NCBI GenBank assembly: GCA_018267955.1
Contig: JAFDXL010000008.1
Location: forward strand, 1-64,000
Origin: Bacteroidota bacterium
Lineage (GTDB): Bacteria > Bacteroidota > Bacteroidia > Chitinophagales > Chitinophagaceae
Direction of reading: 5' to 3'
DNA: 64,000 bases
The notes beneath the pieces were generated by a model. The model worked only from the letters and a program-made list of their open reading frames with translations, searched no databases and was not told the DNA's origin. The first letter of the stretch is position 1. Each line of letters starts with the position of its first letter. The position numbers and the translations under genes were made by a program. This document shows positions 1 to 8,069 of the stretch, one piece after another.

Positions 1-368
1 GCCAGCAGGATGTGCTCTTTAGTTTGTGGCATCGGACCATCCGTAGCAGCAACTACCAGGATAGCACCGTCCATCTGAGCAGCACCTGTGATCATGTTTT
101 TCACATAGTCAGCGTGGCCCGGACAGTCTACGTGTGCGTAGTGACGGTTAGCTGTTTCATATTCTACGTGTGCAGTGTTAATTGTGATACCACGTTCTTT
201 TTCTTCCGGAGCAGCATCGATCTCATCATAACCTCTTTTTTCTGCCAGACCTTTGTTTGCCAGAATAGTCGTGATTGCTGCAGTCAATGTAGTCTTACCA
301 TGGTCAACGTGGCCGATGGTACCGATGTTTACGTGGGGTTTTTCCCGCTTAAAGGTCTCTTTTGCCAT
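1..368 (-). CDS. tuf: Elongation factor Tu, N-terminal part (cut by window edge)
   Basis: EF-Tu is the GTPase that delivers aminoacyl-tRNA to the ribosome. The visible 122 codons begin [20 protein letters not shown] and contain the P-loop GHVDHGKTT, the switch I region with [13 protein letters not shown] and the G3 motif DCPGHADYV, so the identification is secure. The rest of the gene lies to the left of position 1. It is the last visible member of a minus-strand unit led by four tRNA genes, as in E. coli tufB. A TATATTTG box 46 bp upstream may give it an additional promoter of its own. Confidence 0.98.
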   Translation of the reverse strand, partial: MAKETFKREKPHVNIGTIGHVDHGKTTLTAAITTILANKGLAEKRGYDEIDAAPEEKERGITINTAHVEYETANRHYAHVDCPGHADYVKNMITGAAQMDGAILVVAATDGPMPQTKEHILL

Positions 369-414
369 TTTTATTTGTGTTTAAAAAATTTAGATTTCTA
401 CTTTAAAAAGTGTG

Positions 415-422
415 CAAATATA
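415..422 (-). promoter_or_regulatory. Possible internal -7 box upstream of tuf
   Basis: TATATTTG on the minus strand matches the Bacteroidota -7 consensus TAnnTTTG and lies 46 bp before the tuf start, in the 271-bp spacer between tRNA-Thr(GGT) and tuf. No TTTG occurs at the expected -33 distance, so this is a candidate only. Nothing else recognisable is seen in this spacer. Confidence 0.4.
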
Positions 423-639
423 AGTTATTTTTGATTAAATGCATTTATTTTTCAGCGATGCCCTGCTGTTTTCGTTTTTCTGCACTAAATGCCTGTTTTT
501 TAACTGTTTCGTTCCCCGATTATTAACAGGTAAATAATTTAGCTCCGTAATTAATAACGACTTGTTCCTGCCCGGAAGAGGCTAGGTTAGCTTTTTTAAA
601 TCAATAAAATCTAAAAGGGAAAATCAAAGAAAAGCAGAG

Positions 640-711
<72 letters not shown>

Positions 712-721
712 TTTGATGAAG

Positions 722-794
722 AGCGGGAGACGAGATTCGAACCCGCGACCTACAGTTTGGAAGACTGTCGCTCTACCGACTGAGCTACTCCCGC
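722..794 (-). tRNA. tRNA-Gly (anticodon TCC)
   Basis: Acceptor arm GCGGGAG/CTCCCGC, T-loop GTTCGAATC, and anticodon loop CTTCCAA within the stem ACAGT/ACTGT give anticodon TCC. It is the third tRNA of the tRNA-tuf unit, 10 bp upstream of tRNA-Thr(GGT). Confidence 0.95.
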
Positions 795-812
795 TTACGG
801 TTCAAAATTAAG

Positions 813-895
813 TGGGCAGAGAAGGATTCGAACCTCCGAAGTCGTAAGACAGCAGATTTACAGTCTGCCCCCGTTGGCCGCTTGGGTATCTGCCC
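813..895 (-). tRNA. tRNA-Tyr (anticodon GTA)
   Basis: An 83-nt class II tRNA with a long variable arm. The acceptor arm GGGCAGA/TCTGCCC is followed by discriminator A, and the anticodon loop CTGTAAA within the stem GCAGA/TCTGC gives GTA. It is the second tRNA of the unit. Confidence 0.95.
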
Positions 896-911
896 GCTTG
901 AAAACAAAAAG

Positions 912-984
912 AGCCACTTGCCGGAATCGAACCAGCGACCTACTGATTACAAATCAGTTGCTCTACCAGCTGAGCTAAAGTGGC
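912..984 (-). tRNA. tRNA-Thr (anticodon TGT)
   Basis: Acceptor arm GCCACTT/AAGTGGC, T-loop GTTCGATTC, and anticodon loop TTTGTAA within the stem ACTGA/TCAGT give TGT. It is the first gene of the tRNA-tuf unit, about 50 bp downstream of the promoter. Confidence 0.95.
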
Positions 985-1015
985 TTTTTAAATTCTTAAA
1001 GTGTGAAAGAACTTT

Positions 1016-1028
1016 CCTCGTTTCGAGG
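1016..1028 (-). promoter_or_regulatory. 5' leader hairpin of the tRNA-tuf transcript
   Basis: CCTCG-AAA-CGAGG on the minus strand begins 5 nt after the -7 box, so it should lie at the extreme 5' end of the RNA. A similar hairpin in the same position, with the same flanks (CAAT before, AAAG after), precedes the tRNA-Ser/tRNA-Pro genes at 29054-29066. Confidence 0.5.
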
Positions 1029-1033
1029 GATTG

Positions 1034-1064
1034 CAAAAGTAGACAACAAATTGATTTTTACAAA
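1034..1064 (-). promoter_or_regulatory. Promoter of the tRNA-tuf operon
   Basis: The minus strand reads TTTG (1061-1064), a 19-bp spacer, then TACTTTTG (1034-1041). This is an exact match to the Bacteroidota housekeeping promoter TTTG-N19-TAnnTTTG. It lies 50 bp before the first tRNA. Confidence 0.85.
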
Positions 1065-1123
1065 TTTTTTTGTGCCGATTTTCAAAAAGAAAATAGCGTA
1101 ATATATTCTCTGGCAACTGCTTA

Positions 1124-1654
1124 TTATTTCTTCCAGGTAAAGTTGGTGGTGATGATCGTATCCTTTGTTGCCAGTTTCTTTGTTACCATATACGTACCGG
1201 TAATATTCCCTGATACAGAATCTATTATTCCATTACCGCTGGTGATGGTGGTAACAGAATCAGGTAAGTTTTGACTGCCTTGTATAGAGAAGCTTCTGTA
1301 GCCTGTATGCGCGCATACAACAAAAGAACTGCTGCTATTGGCGAAGCCTGCAATATAAAAACTATCAAGGGTGTTATTGGCATTGATATACACATCAAAT
1401 ACATGATGAACGGAATCACGGAGGAATACTTCATCGGCATGCCAGGTGCCACCAAATTTTCCATTCCATATTTTGGTGCATCCATTGCCTTCATAGCCTG
1501 ATGGACAGGAGCAAATGCCGGCCACACATACGCCGCCATTAAAGCAGGTTACAGTTTCGCATTTGTTTTTGATGCAGGATGTATAGAGTACCATACTACT
1601 TACTGCAATGAAAAATAGGGTAGTGATGAAAACCAGTTTATTGCGCTGATGCAT
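1124..1654 (-). CDS. Putative lipoprotein with an EGF-like domain
   Basis: The 176-residue protein has a hydrophobic signal ending in the lipobox LYTSC (Cys27), so it is probably a lipid-anchored envelope protein. Residues about 32-59 hold one EGF-like module with six cysteines in the order expected for that fold (CETVTCFNGGVC, then CSCPSGYEGNGC). The rest is a Ser/Thr/Asn-rich beta-type domain with no motif I recognise. Function is unknown. It has no obvious partner: tRNA genes lie downstream and the transhydrogenase operon terminator upstream. Extracellular EGF modules occur sporadically in Bacteroidota lipoproteins. Confidence 0.75.
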   Translation of the reverse strand: MHQRNKLVFITTLFFIAVSSMVLYTSCIKNKCETVTCFNGGVCVAGICSCPSGYEGNGCTKIWNGKFGGTWHADEVFLRDSVHHVFDVYINANNTLDSFYIAGFANSSSSFVVCAHTGYRSFSIQGSQNLPDSVTTITSGNGIIDSVSGNITGTYMVTKKLATKDTIITTNFTWKK

Positions 1655-1685
1655 ATTGGCAAAGATAGAATATTGATACGTGCGA

Positions 1686-1716
1686 ATAAAAAAGAGCCTT
1701 CCTATCGGGAAGGCTC
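1686..1716 (-). terminator. Rho-independent terminator of the pnt operon
   Basis: GAGCCTTCC-CGATA-GGAAGGCTC followed by TTTTTTATT on the minus strand, 24 bp after the pntB stop codon. Confidence 0.85.
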
Positions 1717-1740
1717 CTATGTATAATTCAAGAAACGGCT

Positions 1741-3186
1741 TTACATCTGTTTCAACTCTGCCACCAGGTCTTGCAGCACTTTCTTAGCATCGCCAAAGAG
1801 CATAGAGGTTTTGGGCCTGAAGAAAAGTTCATTTTCAATACCTGCATACCCGGGCTTCATGCTTCGTTTGTTTACGATCACATGCTCTGCCTTCTCTACT
1901 TCAATAATAGGCATACCATATATCGGGCTCGATGGATCGTCTTTTGCAGCAGGGTTCACTACGTCATTGGCACCTAAGATCAATACCACATTAGTGCTAC
2001 TCATCTGGTCGTTGGCATCTTCCATTTCCTTCAGTTTATCGTATGGCACATCTGCTTCTGCCAGTAACACGTTCATGTGTCCCGGCATACGGCCTGCAAC
2101 AGGATGTATGCCATAGTTCACTTCCACACCTTTTTCTTCCAGCAGTTTTTCCAGTTCATGGCAGGCATGTTGCGCCTGTGCTACTGCAAGTCCATAACCG
2201 GGCACTATCAGCACCTTGCTTGCATAGGCCATTAGCGTAGCTGTATCGTTCAGCGATATTTCTTTGTAAGTGCCTTGCTCTTTAGAACCGCCGCCACCTG
2301 CAACCTTATTACCTCCGCCAAATGATCCTATCAATACATTCTTCAGTGATCGGTTCATGGCCTTACACATCAGTATGGTAAGGATAGTACCTGCGGAGCC
2401 TACCAATATACCACCGGTTAGCATCACCGGGTTGTTATACAGGAAGCCTCCAAATGCTGCTGCCACACCGGTAAAGGAGTTGAGCAATGATATCACTACA
2501 GGCATATCCGCGCCACCGATAGGGAAGACGAACATAATACCATATAATAACGCCATACCAAGTACAGTATAGAACAGCATAATTGTATTATCAGGACGCG
2601 CAGCTATAATGTAAACAGTAAGTGCTGTGATAACACCGAGCAACAACAGGTTTACAATATGCTGTCCATTGAAAGAAAAGTCTTTGATCTTGCCATTTAG
2701 CTTACCCCATGCTATGATGCTGCCGGCAAAGGATACACTACCTATCACCATACCTACGATGATGGTAATGAATAATGTGCCCGGTATAGTACTGAAGATG
2801 GAGCCACCTGCTTCTTCATACAGTTCGGTCATCCCGGTTGTATGATGCTTGAATTCGATGATGGATATCAGCATGGCACAAGCGCCACCCATACCATTGA
2901 AAAGGCTTACCATTTCGGGCATTGCCGTCATTTGCACTTTTTTGGCAGCCAATGTTCCTACAACACTACCTATTATCAGGCCACCGAATATCCAGCCATA
3001 GTTGCCCAGTTTATTGCCGTCTTCATCAGTATAAAGGAATATGGTGGCAAGTATTGCAATGGTCATGCCCACAGCTGCTACCATGTTGCCACGGCGTGCG
3101 CTGTCAGGGTGAGAAAGCATTTTTAGCCCTATGATAAATGTTACCGATCCGATCAGGTAACTGAGAGGCAGAATAATTTGTGTCAT
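1741..3186 (-). CDS. pntB: NAD(P) transhydrogenase subunit beta
   Basis: The beta subunit of the proton-translocating transhydrogenase (481 residues) couples inward proton flow to hydride transfer from NADH to NADP+, supplying NADPH. The first ~270 residues are glycine-rich membrane helices. The C-terminal ~180 residues are the NADP(H)-binding domain III, with VPGYGLAVAQAQ and GIHPVAGRMPGHMNVLLAEA. It is the third gene of pntAA-pntAB-pntB, 9 bp after pntAB, and is followed by a terminator. Length and motifs are normal for the family. Confidence 0.97.
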   Translation of the reverse strand: MTQIILPLSYLIGSVTFIIGLKMLSHPDSARRGNMVAAVGMTIAILATIFLYTDEDGNKLGNYGWIFGGLIIGSVVGTLAAKKVQMTAMPEMVSLFNGMGGACAMLISIIEFKHHTTGMTELYEEAGGSIFSTIPGTLFITIIVGMVIGSVSFAGSIIAWGKLNGKIKDFSFNGQHIVNLLLLGVITALTVYIIAARPDNTIMLFYTVLGMALLYGIMFVFPIGGADMPVVISLLNSFTGVAAAFGGFLYNNPVMLTGGILVGSAGTILTILMCKAMNRSLKNVLIGSFGGGNKVAGGGGSKEQGTYKEISLNDTATLMAYASKVLIVPGYGLAVAQAQHACHELEKLLEEKGVEVNYGIHPVAGRMPGHMNVLLAEADVPYDKLKEMEDANDQMSSTNVVLILGANDVVNPAAKDDPSSPIYGMPIIEVEKAEHVIVNKRSMKPGYAGIENELFFRPKTSMLFGDAKKVLQDLVAELKQM

Positions 3187-3195
3187 ACTTATGGC

Positions 3196-3525
3196 TTATG
3201 CTTTTTTTGCTTTTTTCTTTTTGTCAAACATTTCCAGCATCCTGTCGGTAACCACAAAGCCACCTACCACGTTTAGGGTGCCTAATACTACGGCAAGGAA
3301 GCCAAGTGTCAATGCTACATAATCATCAGAGGATGCCTGCCCCATTACTATGATGGCGCCAATGATTACCACACCATGTATGGCATTAGCACCACTCATT
3401 AGCGGAGTGTGCAGCACAGATGGTACCCGGGAGATTACTTCAATACCCAGGAATACCGATAGGATCACAATGGTAAGCAACCGGTATGTGGCCGGGTCAG
3501 AAAATAGTTGTGTGAGAAAATCCAT
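3196..3525 (-). CDS. pntAB: NAD(P) transhydrogenase subunit alpha part 2 (membrane)
   Basis: A 109-residue membrane protein with about three helices, corresponding to the C-terminal membrane part of E. coli PntA. Recognisable segments are IEVISRVPSVLHTPLMSGAN and GFLAVVLGTLNVVGGFVVTD. The lysine-rich tail is probably cytoplasmic. It sits between pntAA and pntB with 8-9 bp gaps, so it is certainly cotranscribed. The three-subunit split is common outside the enterobacteria and is not a broken gene. Confidence 0.96.
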   Translation of the reverse strand: MDFLTQLFSDPATYRLLTIVILSVFLGIEVISRVPSVLHTPLMSGANAIHGVVIIGAIIVMGQASSDDYVALTLGFLAVVLGTLNVVGGFVVTDRMLEMFDKKKKAKKA

Positions 3526-3533
3526 ATAGTTAA

Positions 3534-4670
3534 TTAAGCATTTGCTGTTTGAGGATTAATTAAAGACAGTACTCTTTCATTGGTGATATTACCGCCATGT
3601 ACAATGCAGGTGCCTTTTACCAGGTCATCTTCAAAGTTCAGGTTCATGTTCCCGTCTTTGTCTATGATCAGTTTCAGAAAGTTCAGCACGTTCTTGGCAT
3701 ACACTTTACTGGCGTCTGCCGGTGCAGTTGCGGGCAGTGCAGAATTGCCTATGATAGATACGCCGTTATGTACTACTGTTTCTTTGTCTTTTGTAAGGTC
3801 TGTATTGCCGCCTGTTACAGATGCTATATCTATGATCACAGATCCCGGCCGCATATCTTCTATCATGTCCCTGGTGATGAGTATCGGTGCTTTCCTTCCC
3901 GGTATTTGCGCGGTGGTAATAATGATATCTGATTTCTTTGCGTGCTCGTGTATCTTGTTCTTTTGCCTTTCCTGGAATTCTGCAGATTGCTCTACTGCAT
4001 ATCCTCCGGCTTTAGAAGCGTCCGCAGCACCTTCCACTTCTACGAATTTCGCGCCAAGGCTCATTACTTCTTCTTTTACTGCAGGGCGTGTGTCAAACAC
4101 TTCTACTACAGCGCCAAGGCGTTTGGCAGTAGCAATTGCTTGCAAGCCCGCAACACCTGCGCCCAATATCAGTACCTTGGCAGGTGGTATACTGCCTGCT
4201 GCCGTCATGAACATGGGGAAGTAGCGTGGATACTGATAGGCGGCAAGCAGCACAGCCTTATACCCGGCTATGTTTGCCTGGGAGCTCAATACATCCATTG
4301 CTTGCGCACGGGTAGTGCGTGGTATCGTATCCAGGCTGAACACGGAATAACCTTTCCCTGCCCAGTCCTGCATCGTTTTTGTATTAAAGAGCGGCTGGAA
4401 GACGCCCATCACCACAGCGCCGGGTTTTATATTCTCCGGTACATTATCTGCATGTATGGTCAGCAATAGATCAGCGCCACCTGCTATAGATGCTTTGTCC
4501 TTAATAGTTCCCCCGGCGTCAGTATATGTTTTATCGCTATGAAATGCATTATCTCCCGCTCCCTGTTCTATCCACACCTGCACATTCATTTTAGTCAATG
4601 CAGATACTACTTCGGGCACAAGTGAGACTCTTGTTTCCGGAGCTTGCTCTTTTAGCACACCAATTATCAT
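3534..4670 (-). CDS. pntAA: NAD(P) transhydrogenase subunit alpha part 1 (NAD-binding)
   Basis: The soluble NAD(H)-binding domain I of transhydrogenase (378 residues), homologous to alanine dehydrogenase. It opens with the family signature IGVLKEQAPETRVSLVPEVV. The Rossmann motif GAGVAGLQAIATAKRLGA lies near residue 170, and TTAQIPGRKAPILI near residue 260 is a typical transhydrogenase segment. It is the first gene of the operon. No clear promoter box is visible in the 115-bp divergent gap to the ABC-F gene. Confidence 0.97.
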   Translation of the reverse strand: MIIGVLKEQAPETRVSLVPEVVSALTKMNVQVWIEQGAGDNAFHSDKTYTDAGGTIKDKASIAGGADLLLTIHADNVPENIKPGAVVMGVFQPLFNTKTMQDWAGKGYSVFSLDTIPRTTRAQAMDVLSSQANIAGYKAVLLAAYQYPRYFPMFMTAAGSIPPAKVLILGAGVAGLQAIATAKRLGAVVEVFDTRPAVKEEVMSLGAKFVEVEGAADASKAGGYAVEQSAEFQERQKNKIHEHAKKSDIIITTAQIPGRKAPILITRDMIEDMRPGSVIIDIASVTGGNTDLTKDKETVVHNGVSIIGNSALPATAPADASKVYAKNVLNFLKLIIDKDGNMNLNFEDDLVKGTCIVHGGNITNERVLSLINPQTANA

Positions 4671-4771
4671 AAGGTGAAATTCTTTTTTTTAGATGATGAA
4701 AAATAACTTTTTTATGTGATAAGTCAAAGCTGTACAGATAAAATAATACGGCGCATTTGCTGGTGACAAAG

Positions 4772-4779
4772 TAATTTTG
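4772..4779 (+). promoter_or_regulatory. -7 box of the ABC-F gene
   Basis: TAATTTTG, a match to TAnnTTTG, ends 6 nt before the ATG at 4786. No TTTG is present at the -33 distance. The closeness implies a very short or absent 5' leader. Confidence 0.6.
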
Positions 4780-4785
4780 CCAACT

Positions 4786-6672
4786 ATGCATTACGTTTCA
4801 GCAGAGGGGATAAGTAAGTCTTTCGGAGTTAAACCTTTATTCAGCAATATTTCATTTCATATAAGCGAGGGTGATAAGATTGCACTCGTGGCCAAGAACG
4901 GTAGTGGCAAATCAACCCTGCTAAAAATACTATCAGGTAAAGAGCAGCCTGATGATGGAAAGGTCTGGATCAATAAAGATGTAACCGTGGCCTTGTTCGA
5001 GCAGGATCCTACTTTCAATGAAGAACTGTCTGTAGCAGATAATATCTTCCATTACAAACATCCGGTAGCAGAGGCTTTGCGCGATTATGAAAAGATACTG
5101 GAGAGCCAGGAAAAAGATCCGGTTGCATTGTCTGAAGCGTTAGCCAGGATAGATGACCTGGGCGCCTGGGATTTTGAAGCCAAGGTAAAACAGATCTTAG
5201 GCAAGTTGAATATTCATAATCTCGATCAGCCTGTGAAAACTTTATCAGGTGGACAACGCAAACGGGTAGCGCTTGCTCAAACCCTTATTGATATAGGTTT
5301 TGAACATAAGCATGTGCTGCTGATAATGGACGAACCTACCAACCACCTGGATGTGGAAATGGTAGAGTGGCTGGAACATTTTCTGAACCAGGAAAATGTA
5401 ACACTGCTGCTGGTAACGCACGATCGTTATTTTCTGGATGCCGTCTGCGAAGAGATATGGGAACTGGATGGCAGTGATCTTTTTGTGTACAAGGGGGATT
5501 ATGAAAACTACATCGAAAAGAAAGCAGCCCGCATAGAAAGCCACCAGGCCAGCATTGACAAGGCTAAGAACGAGTACCGTAAGGAGCTGGAATGGATGCG
5601 CAAGCAACCTAAAGCGCGCAGCACTAAAGCACGCAGCCGTATAGATAACTTCTACGACGTAGAAGCCAGGGCAAAGCAGCGTATAGAAGATACAAAGGTA
5701 GAGCTGCAGATGAAGATGAACCGGCTGGGTGGCAAGATCGCGGAGCTGAAGAAAGTGTATAAGAGCTTTGGTGATAAGCAAATACTAAAAGGGTTTGATT
5801 ATACTTTCAAAAAAGCTGATCGCATTGGCGTGGTCGGTAAAAACGGTGCCGGTAAATCTACATTCCTGCAAATGTTGCAGGGGCTGGAACCTGCAGACAG
5901 CGGTAAGATCAATATAGGTGATACGGTAGTGTTTGGTAATTTTTCACAGCAGGGATTGGTCTTTAAAGAGGACATGCGTGTTATAGAATATGTGAAGAGT
6001 ATTGCAGAAAGCTTCCCTTTAGCTGGTGGTGGTAGCCTTAGTGCGGCACAGTTTCTGCAGTTGTTTTTGTTTCCACCAGATCAGCAGTACACTTACTTAT
6101 CCAAATTGAGTGGAGGAGAGAAGAAACGCTTACAATTGCTGACCATATTGTTCCGAAATCCCAACTTCCTGATACTGGACGAACCTACCAACGACCTGGA
6201 TCTTCCGACCCTTTCTGTGCTGGAAAACTTCCTGAGTGAATACCAGGGCTGCCTGTTGATAGTTTCGCACGATCGTTATTTTATGGACCGCCTGGTAGAT
6301 CACCTTTTCGTATTTGAAGGCGACGGTGTTGTGCGTGATTTCCCGGGTAACTATACTTTGTATCGTATCGCTCAGAAAGAAGAAGAGCAAAAGAAGAAAC
6401 AGCAGGAACAAACTGTTACTACGCAAGTGCAACAGCAGGCTTCTGTCGGACAAAAAAAGAAGATGTCTTTTAACGAAAAGCGTGAGTTCGAGCAATTAGG
6501 AAAGGATATTCCTAAGCTGGAGCAGGAAAAGATGGATATAACCGAGAAAATGAGCACGCCTAACCTCTCATTCGATGAGTTGCAAACACTAAGCGCCCGT
6601 ATTACCGAGGTGACAAATCTATTGGAAGAGAAAGAAATGCGATGGCTGGAGCTGAGTGAATTGGCCTCCTAA
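4786..6672 (+). CDS. ABC-F family ATPase, Uup-like
   Basis: A soluble protein of 628 residues with two ABC ATPase domains and no membrane part. These proteins act on the ribosome or on DNA rather than in transport. Walker A motifs are GSGKSTLL and GAGKSTFL, and signatures are LSGGQRKRVALA and LSGGEKKRLQLL. The Arg/Lys-rich ABC-F linker (MRKQPKARSTKARSRID) lies between them. A basic coiled-coil C-terminal tail (from about residue 530) is like E. coli Uup. I chose ATG 4786 rather than the TTG at 4777, because that TTG is part of the -7 box. A bidirectional terminator follows. Confidence 0.93.
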   Translation: MHYVSAEGISKSFGVKPLFSNISFHISEGDKIALVAKNGSGKSTLLKILSGKEQPDDGKVWINKDVTVALFEQDPTFNEELSVADNIFHYKHPVAEALRDYEKILESQEKDPVALSEALARIDDLGAWDFEAKVKQILGKLNIHNLDQPVKTLSGGQRKRVALAQTLIDIGFEHKHVLLIMDEPTNHLDVEMVEWLEHFLNQENVTLLLVTHDRYFLDAVCEEIWELDGSDLFVYKGDYENYIEKKAARIESHQASIDKAKNEYRKELEWMRKQPKARSTKARSRIDNFYDVEARAKQRIEDTKVELQMKMNRLGGKIAELKKVYKSFGDKQILKGFDYTFKKADRIGVVGKNGAGKSTFLQMLQGLEPADSGKINIGDTVVFGNFSQQGLVFKEDMRVIEYVKSIAESFPLAGGGSLSAAQFLQLFLFPPDQQYTYLSKLSGGEKKRLQLLTILFRNPNFLILDEPTNDLDLPTLSVLENFLSEYQGCLLIVSHDRYFMDRLVDHLFVFEGDGVVRDFPGNYTLYRIAQKEEEQKKKQQEQTVTTQVQQQASVGQKKKMSFNEKREFEQLGKDIPKLEQEKMDITEKMSTPNLSFDELQTLSARITEVTNLLEEKEMRWLELSELAS

Positions 6673-6705
6673 AAGTAAAGCCACGCAATGCGTGGCTTTA
6701 CTTTT
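6671..6705. terminator. Bidirectional terminator between ABC-F and porV
   Basis: A perfect 17-bp inverted repeat (AAAAGTAAAGCCACGCA and its complement, one base between) has A-rich and T-rich ends on both strands. It overlaps the ABC-F stop codon and lies just beyond the porV stop, so it serves both convergent genes. Confidence 0.9.
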
Positions 6706-6725
6706 TATATTCAGAATTGTTATTA

Positions 6726-7952
6726 CTATGGAGTAGTAACTTCTTCTTTTTTGATCTTATCAAATTCAAACATCAGCGAGAAGCGGAATGTGTTTGAAAG
6801 TGGGTTGCGGTTGATGCCACTGCCTGAAGGTACCAGGTAAGCAAAGTTCAGGTTGAAGATATTGTAACGAACACCAAGGCCGCAAGTGAAGTATTTACGG
6901 TCACCTTTAGTCTTGTCTTCGTAGAAATAACCTGCACGTACTGCAAACTGATTTTGATACCAGTATTCAGCGCCTAAAGAAACCTGGAATTCGCGAAGTT
7001 CTTCGCTGAAACCACCTGGTGCATCGCTGAATGAGCCCAGCACGCCTGATGCTACAGATTTGTTAGGAATGTAGTGGTATAGCTCACCCATATTGTTAGA
7101 CATAGTACCGACGCTATCCTGTGGTGTTGGAACCAGGAGCTTATTTACGTCCAACGCAAAGGTCAGCTTATTATACTCGTCCATCTGGTAAGTATAGGCA
7201 GCACCTAAACCTAAGTTGATAGGTATAAAATCGCTGCGGGTGCTGCTGTAAGATATCTTAGATCCCAGGTTGGTGATTACTGCACCAAAACTGAAATTAG
7301 ATTTGCGGAACTCATCTATTTCTTTGGTTTTAGTATAGTAGATACCAAGATCGGCTGAAAATGCATTGCCCGGTTTATAATCTATACTTGTAGTACCTGC
7401 TGCAAGGCCGGTAGCAATTGCAGAGTGTATGTATCGGAAGGATAAACCTGTAGATAAGTACGGAGACAATTGACGGCTATATCCCAGGTCTAATGAAAAT
7501 TCATTAGGCTTACCGGTACCCAAAGACTGCGCATTGATATCGGTATAGTTGATTTCACCTAAAGAGAAATAACGCAGAGATGCACTGATGGTTTGCGGTG
7601 TTTTTTCGCCAAATTTTGCATAACCGGAGAGGTATGCAAGGAATATATCAGGTACGATGTCCTTCAGCCATGGGGTATATGTAGCAGAGATACCATAGCT
7701 TTTTGTAGCAAAAGGTAGTTTGGCTACGTTCCAGTATTGCGCATTCGCGTCAGGGCTAAGTGCTATGCCCACGTCACCCATAGCACCAGAACGTGCATCA
7801 GGAGAGATTCTTAGGAAAGGTACTGCGGTGGTAACTGTGTTTACGGCACCGTTGGAACCGGTTTGGTTTGCTTTGCTGCTTTGACCTAAAGCACTTGCTG
7901 ATATTAAGCCGGTCGCAACAAACAAACCCAATGAAGCAACTAATCTTGCCAT
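6726..7952 (-). CDS. porV: Type IX secretion outer-membrane protein PorV
   Basis: PorV (LptO) is a 14-strand FadL-like outer-membrane barrel. It collects cargo from the SprA translocon and carries it to the PorU sortase. The 408-residue protein has a signal peptide ending near ALGQSS, then the family landmarks FLRISPDARSGAMGDVGIA and NVAKLPFATKSYGISATYTP. It lies 117 bp downstream of porU, the arrangement known from Flavobacterium. I start at ATG 7952 (MARLVASLG), since an upstream TTG at 7988 overlaps a -7 box. Confidence 0.94.
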   Translation of the reverse strand: MARLVASLGLFVATGLISASALGQSSKANQTGSNGAVNTVTTAVPFLRISPDARSGAMGDVGIALSPDANAQYWNVAKLPFATKSYGISATYTPWLKDIVPDIFLAYLSGYAKFGEKTPQTISASLRYFSLGEINYTDINAQSLGTGKPNEFSLDLGYSRQLSPYLSTGLSFRYIHSAIATGLAAGTTSIDYKPGNAFSADLGIYYTKTKEIDEFRKSNFSFGAVITNLGSKISYSSTRSDFIPINLGLGAAYTYQMDEYNKLTFALDVNKLLVPTPQDSVGTMSNNMGELYHYIPNKSVASGVLGSFSDAPGGFSEELREFQVSLGAEYWYQNQFAVRAGYFYEDKTKGDRKYFTCGLGVRYNIFNLNFAYLVPSGSGINRNPLSNTFRFSLMFEFDKIKKEEVTTP

Positions 7953-7985
7953 TCTGTGTCTATTATGATTTTTATTAAAGTACTG

Positions 7986-7993
7986 CAAATGTA
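7986..7993 (-). promoter_or_regulatory. -7 box of porV
   Basis: TACATTTG on the minus strand matches TAnnTTTG and lies 33 bp before the porV ATG, so porV may be transcribed separately from porU. No TTTG is found at the 19-20 bp spacing; the nearest is at 23 bp. Confidence 0.5.
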
Positions 7994-8069
7994 TTATCTA
8001 TTAATGAAACACCTGCCAAAGAGTTTTTCAGTCAATTGGCAGGCAATATACACCAATCAGTTATATAAT

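Noticed and set aside
1001-1015. A boxA-like antitermination signal (GTTCTTTCACA) in the tRNA-tuf leader
   Set aside because: Only a loose match, and no counterpart in the second tRNA operon.
3196-4670. pntA broken by a frameshift
   Set aside because: The split into a soluble and a membrane alpha subunit is the normal form in many bacteria, and both genes have proper starts and stops.
5245-5781. Long antisense frames such as this one inside the ABC-F gene
   Set aside because: They mirror the codon pattern of the real gene on the other strand and lack recognisable domains; the same holds for the antisense frames in pntB, pntAA, porU, dnaA and the radical SAM gene.
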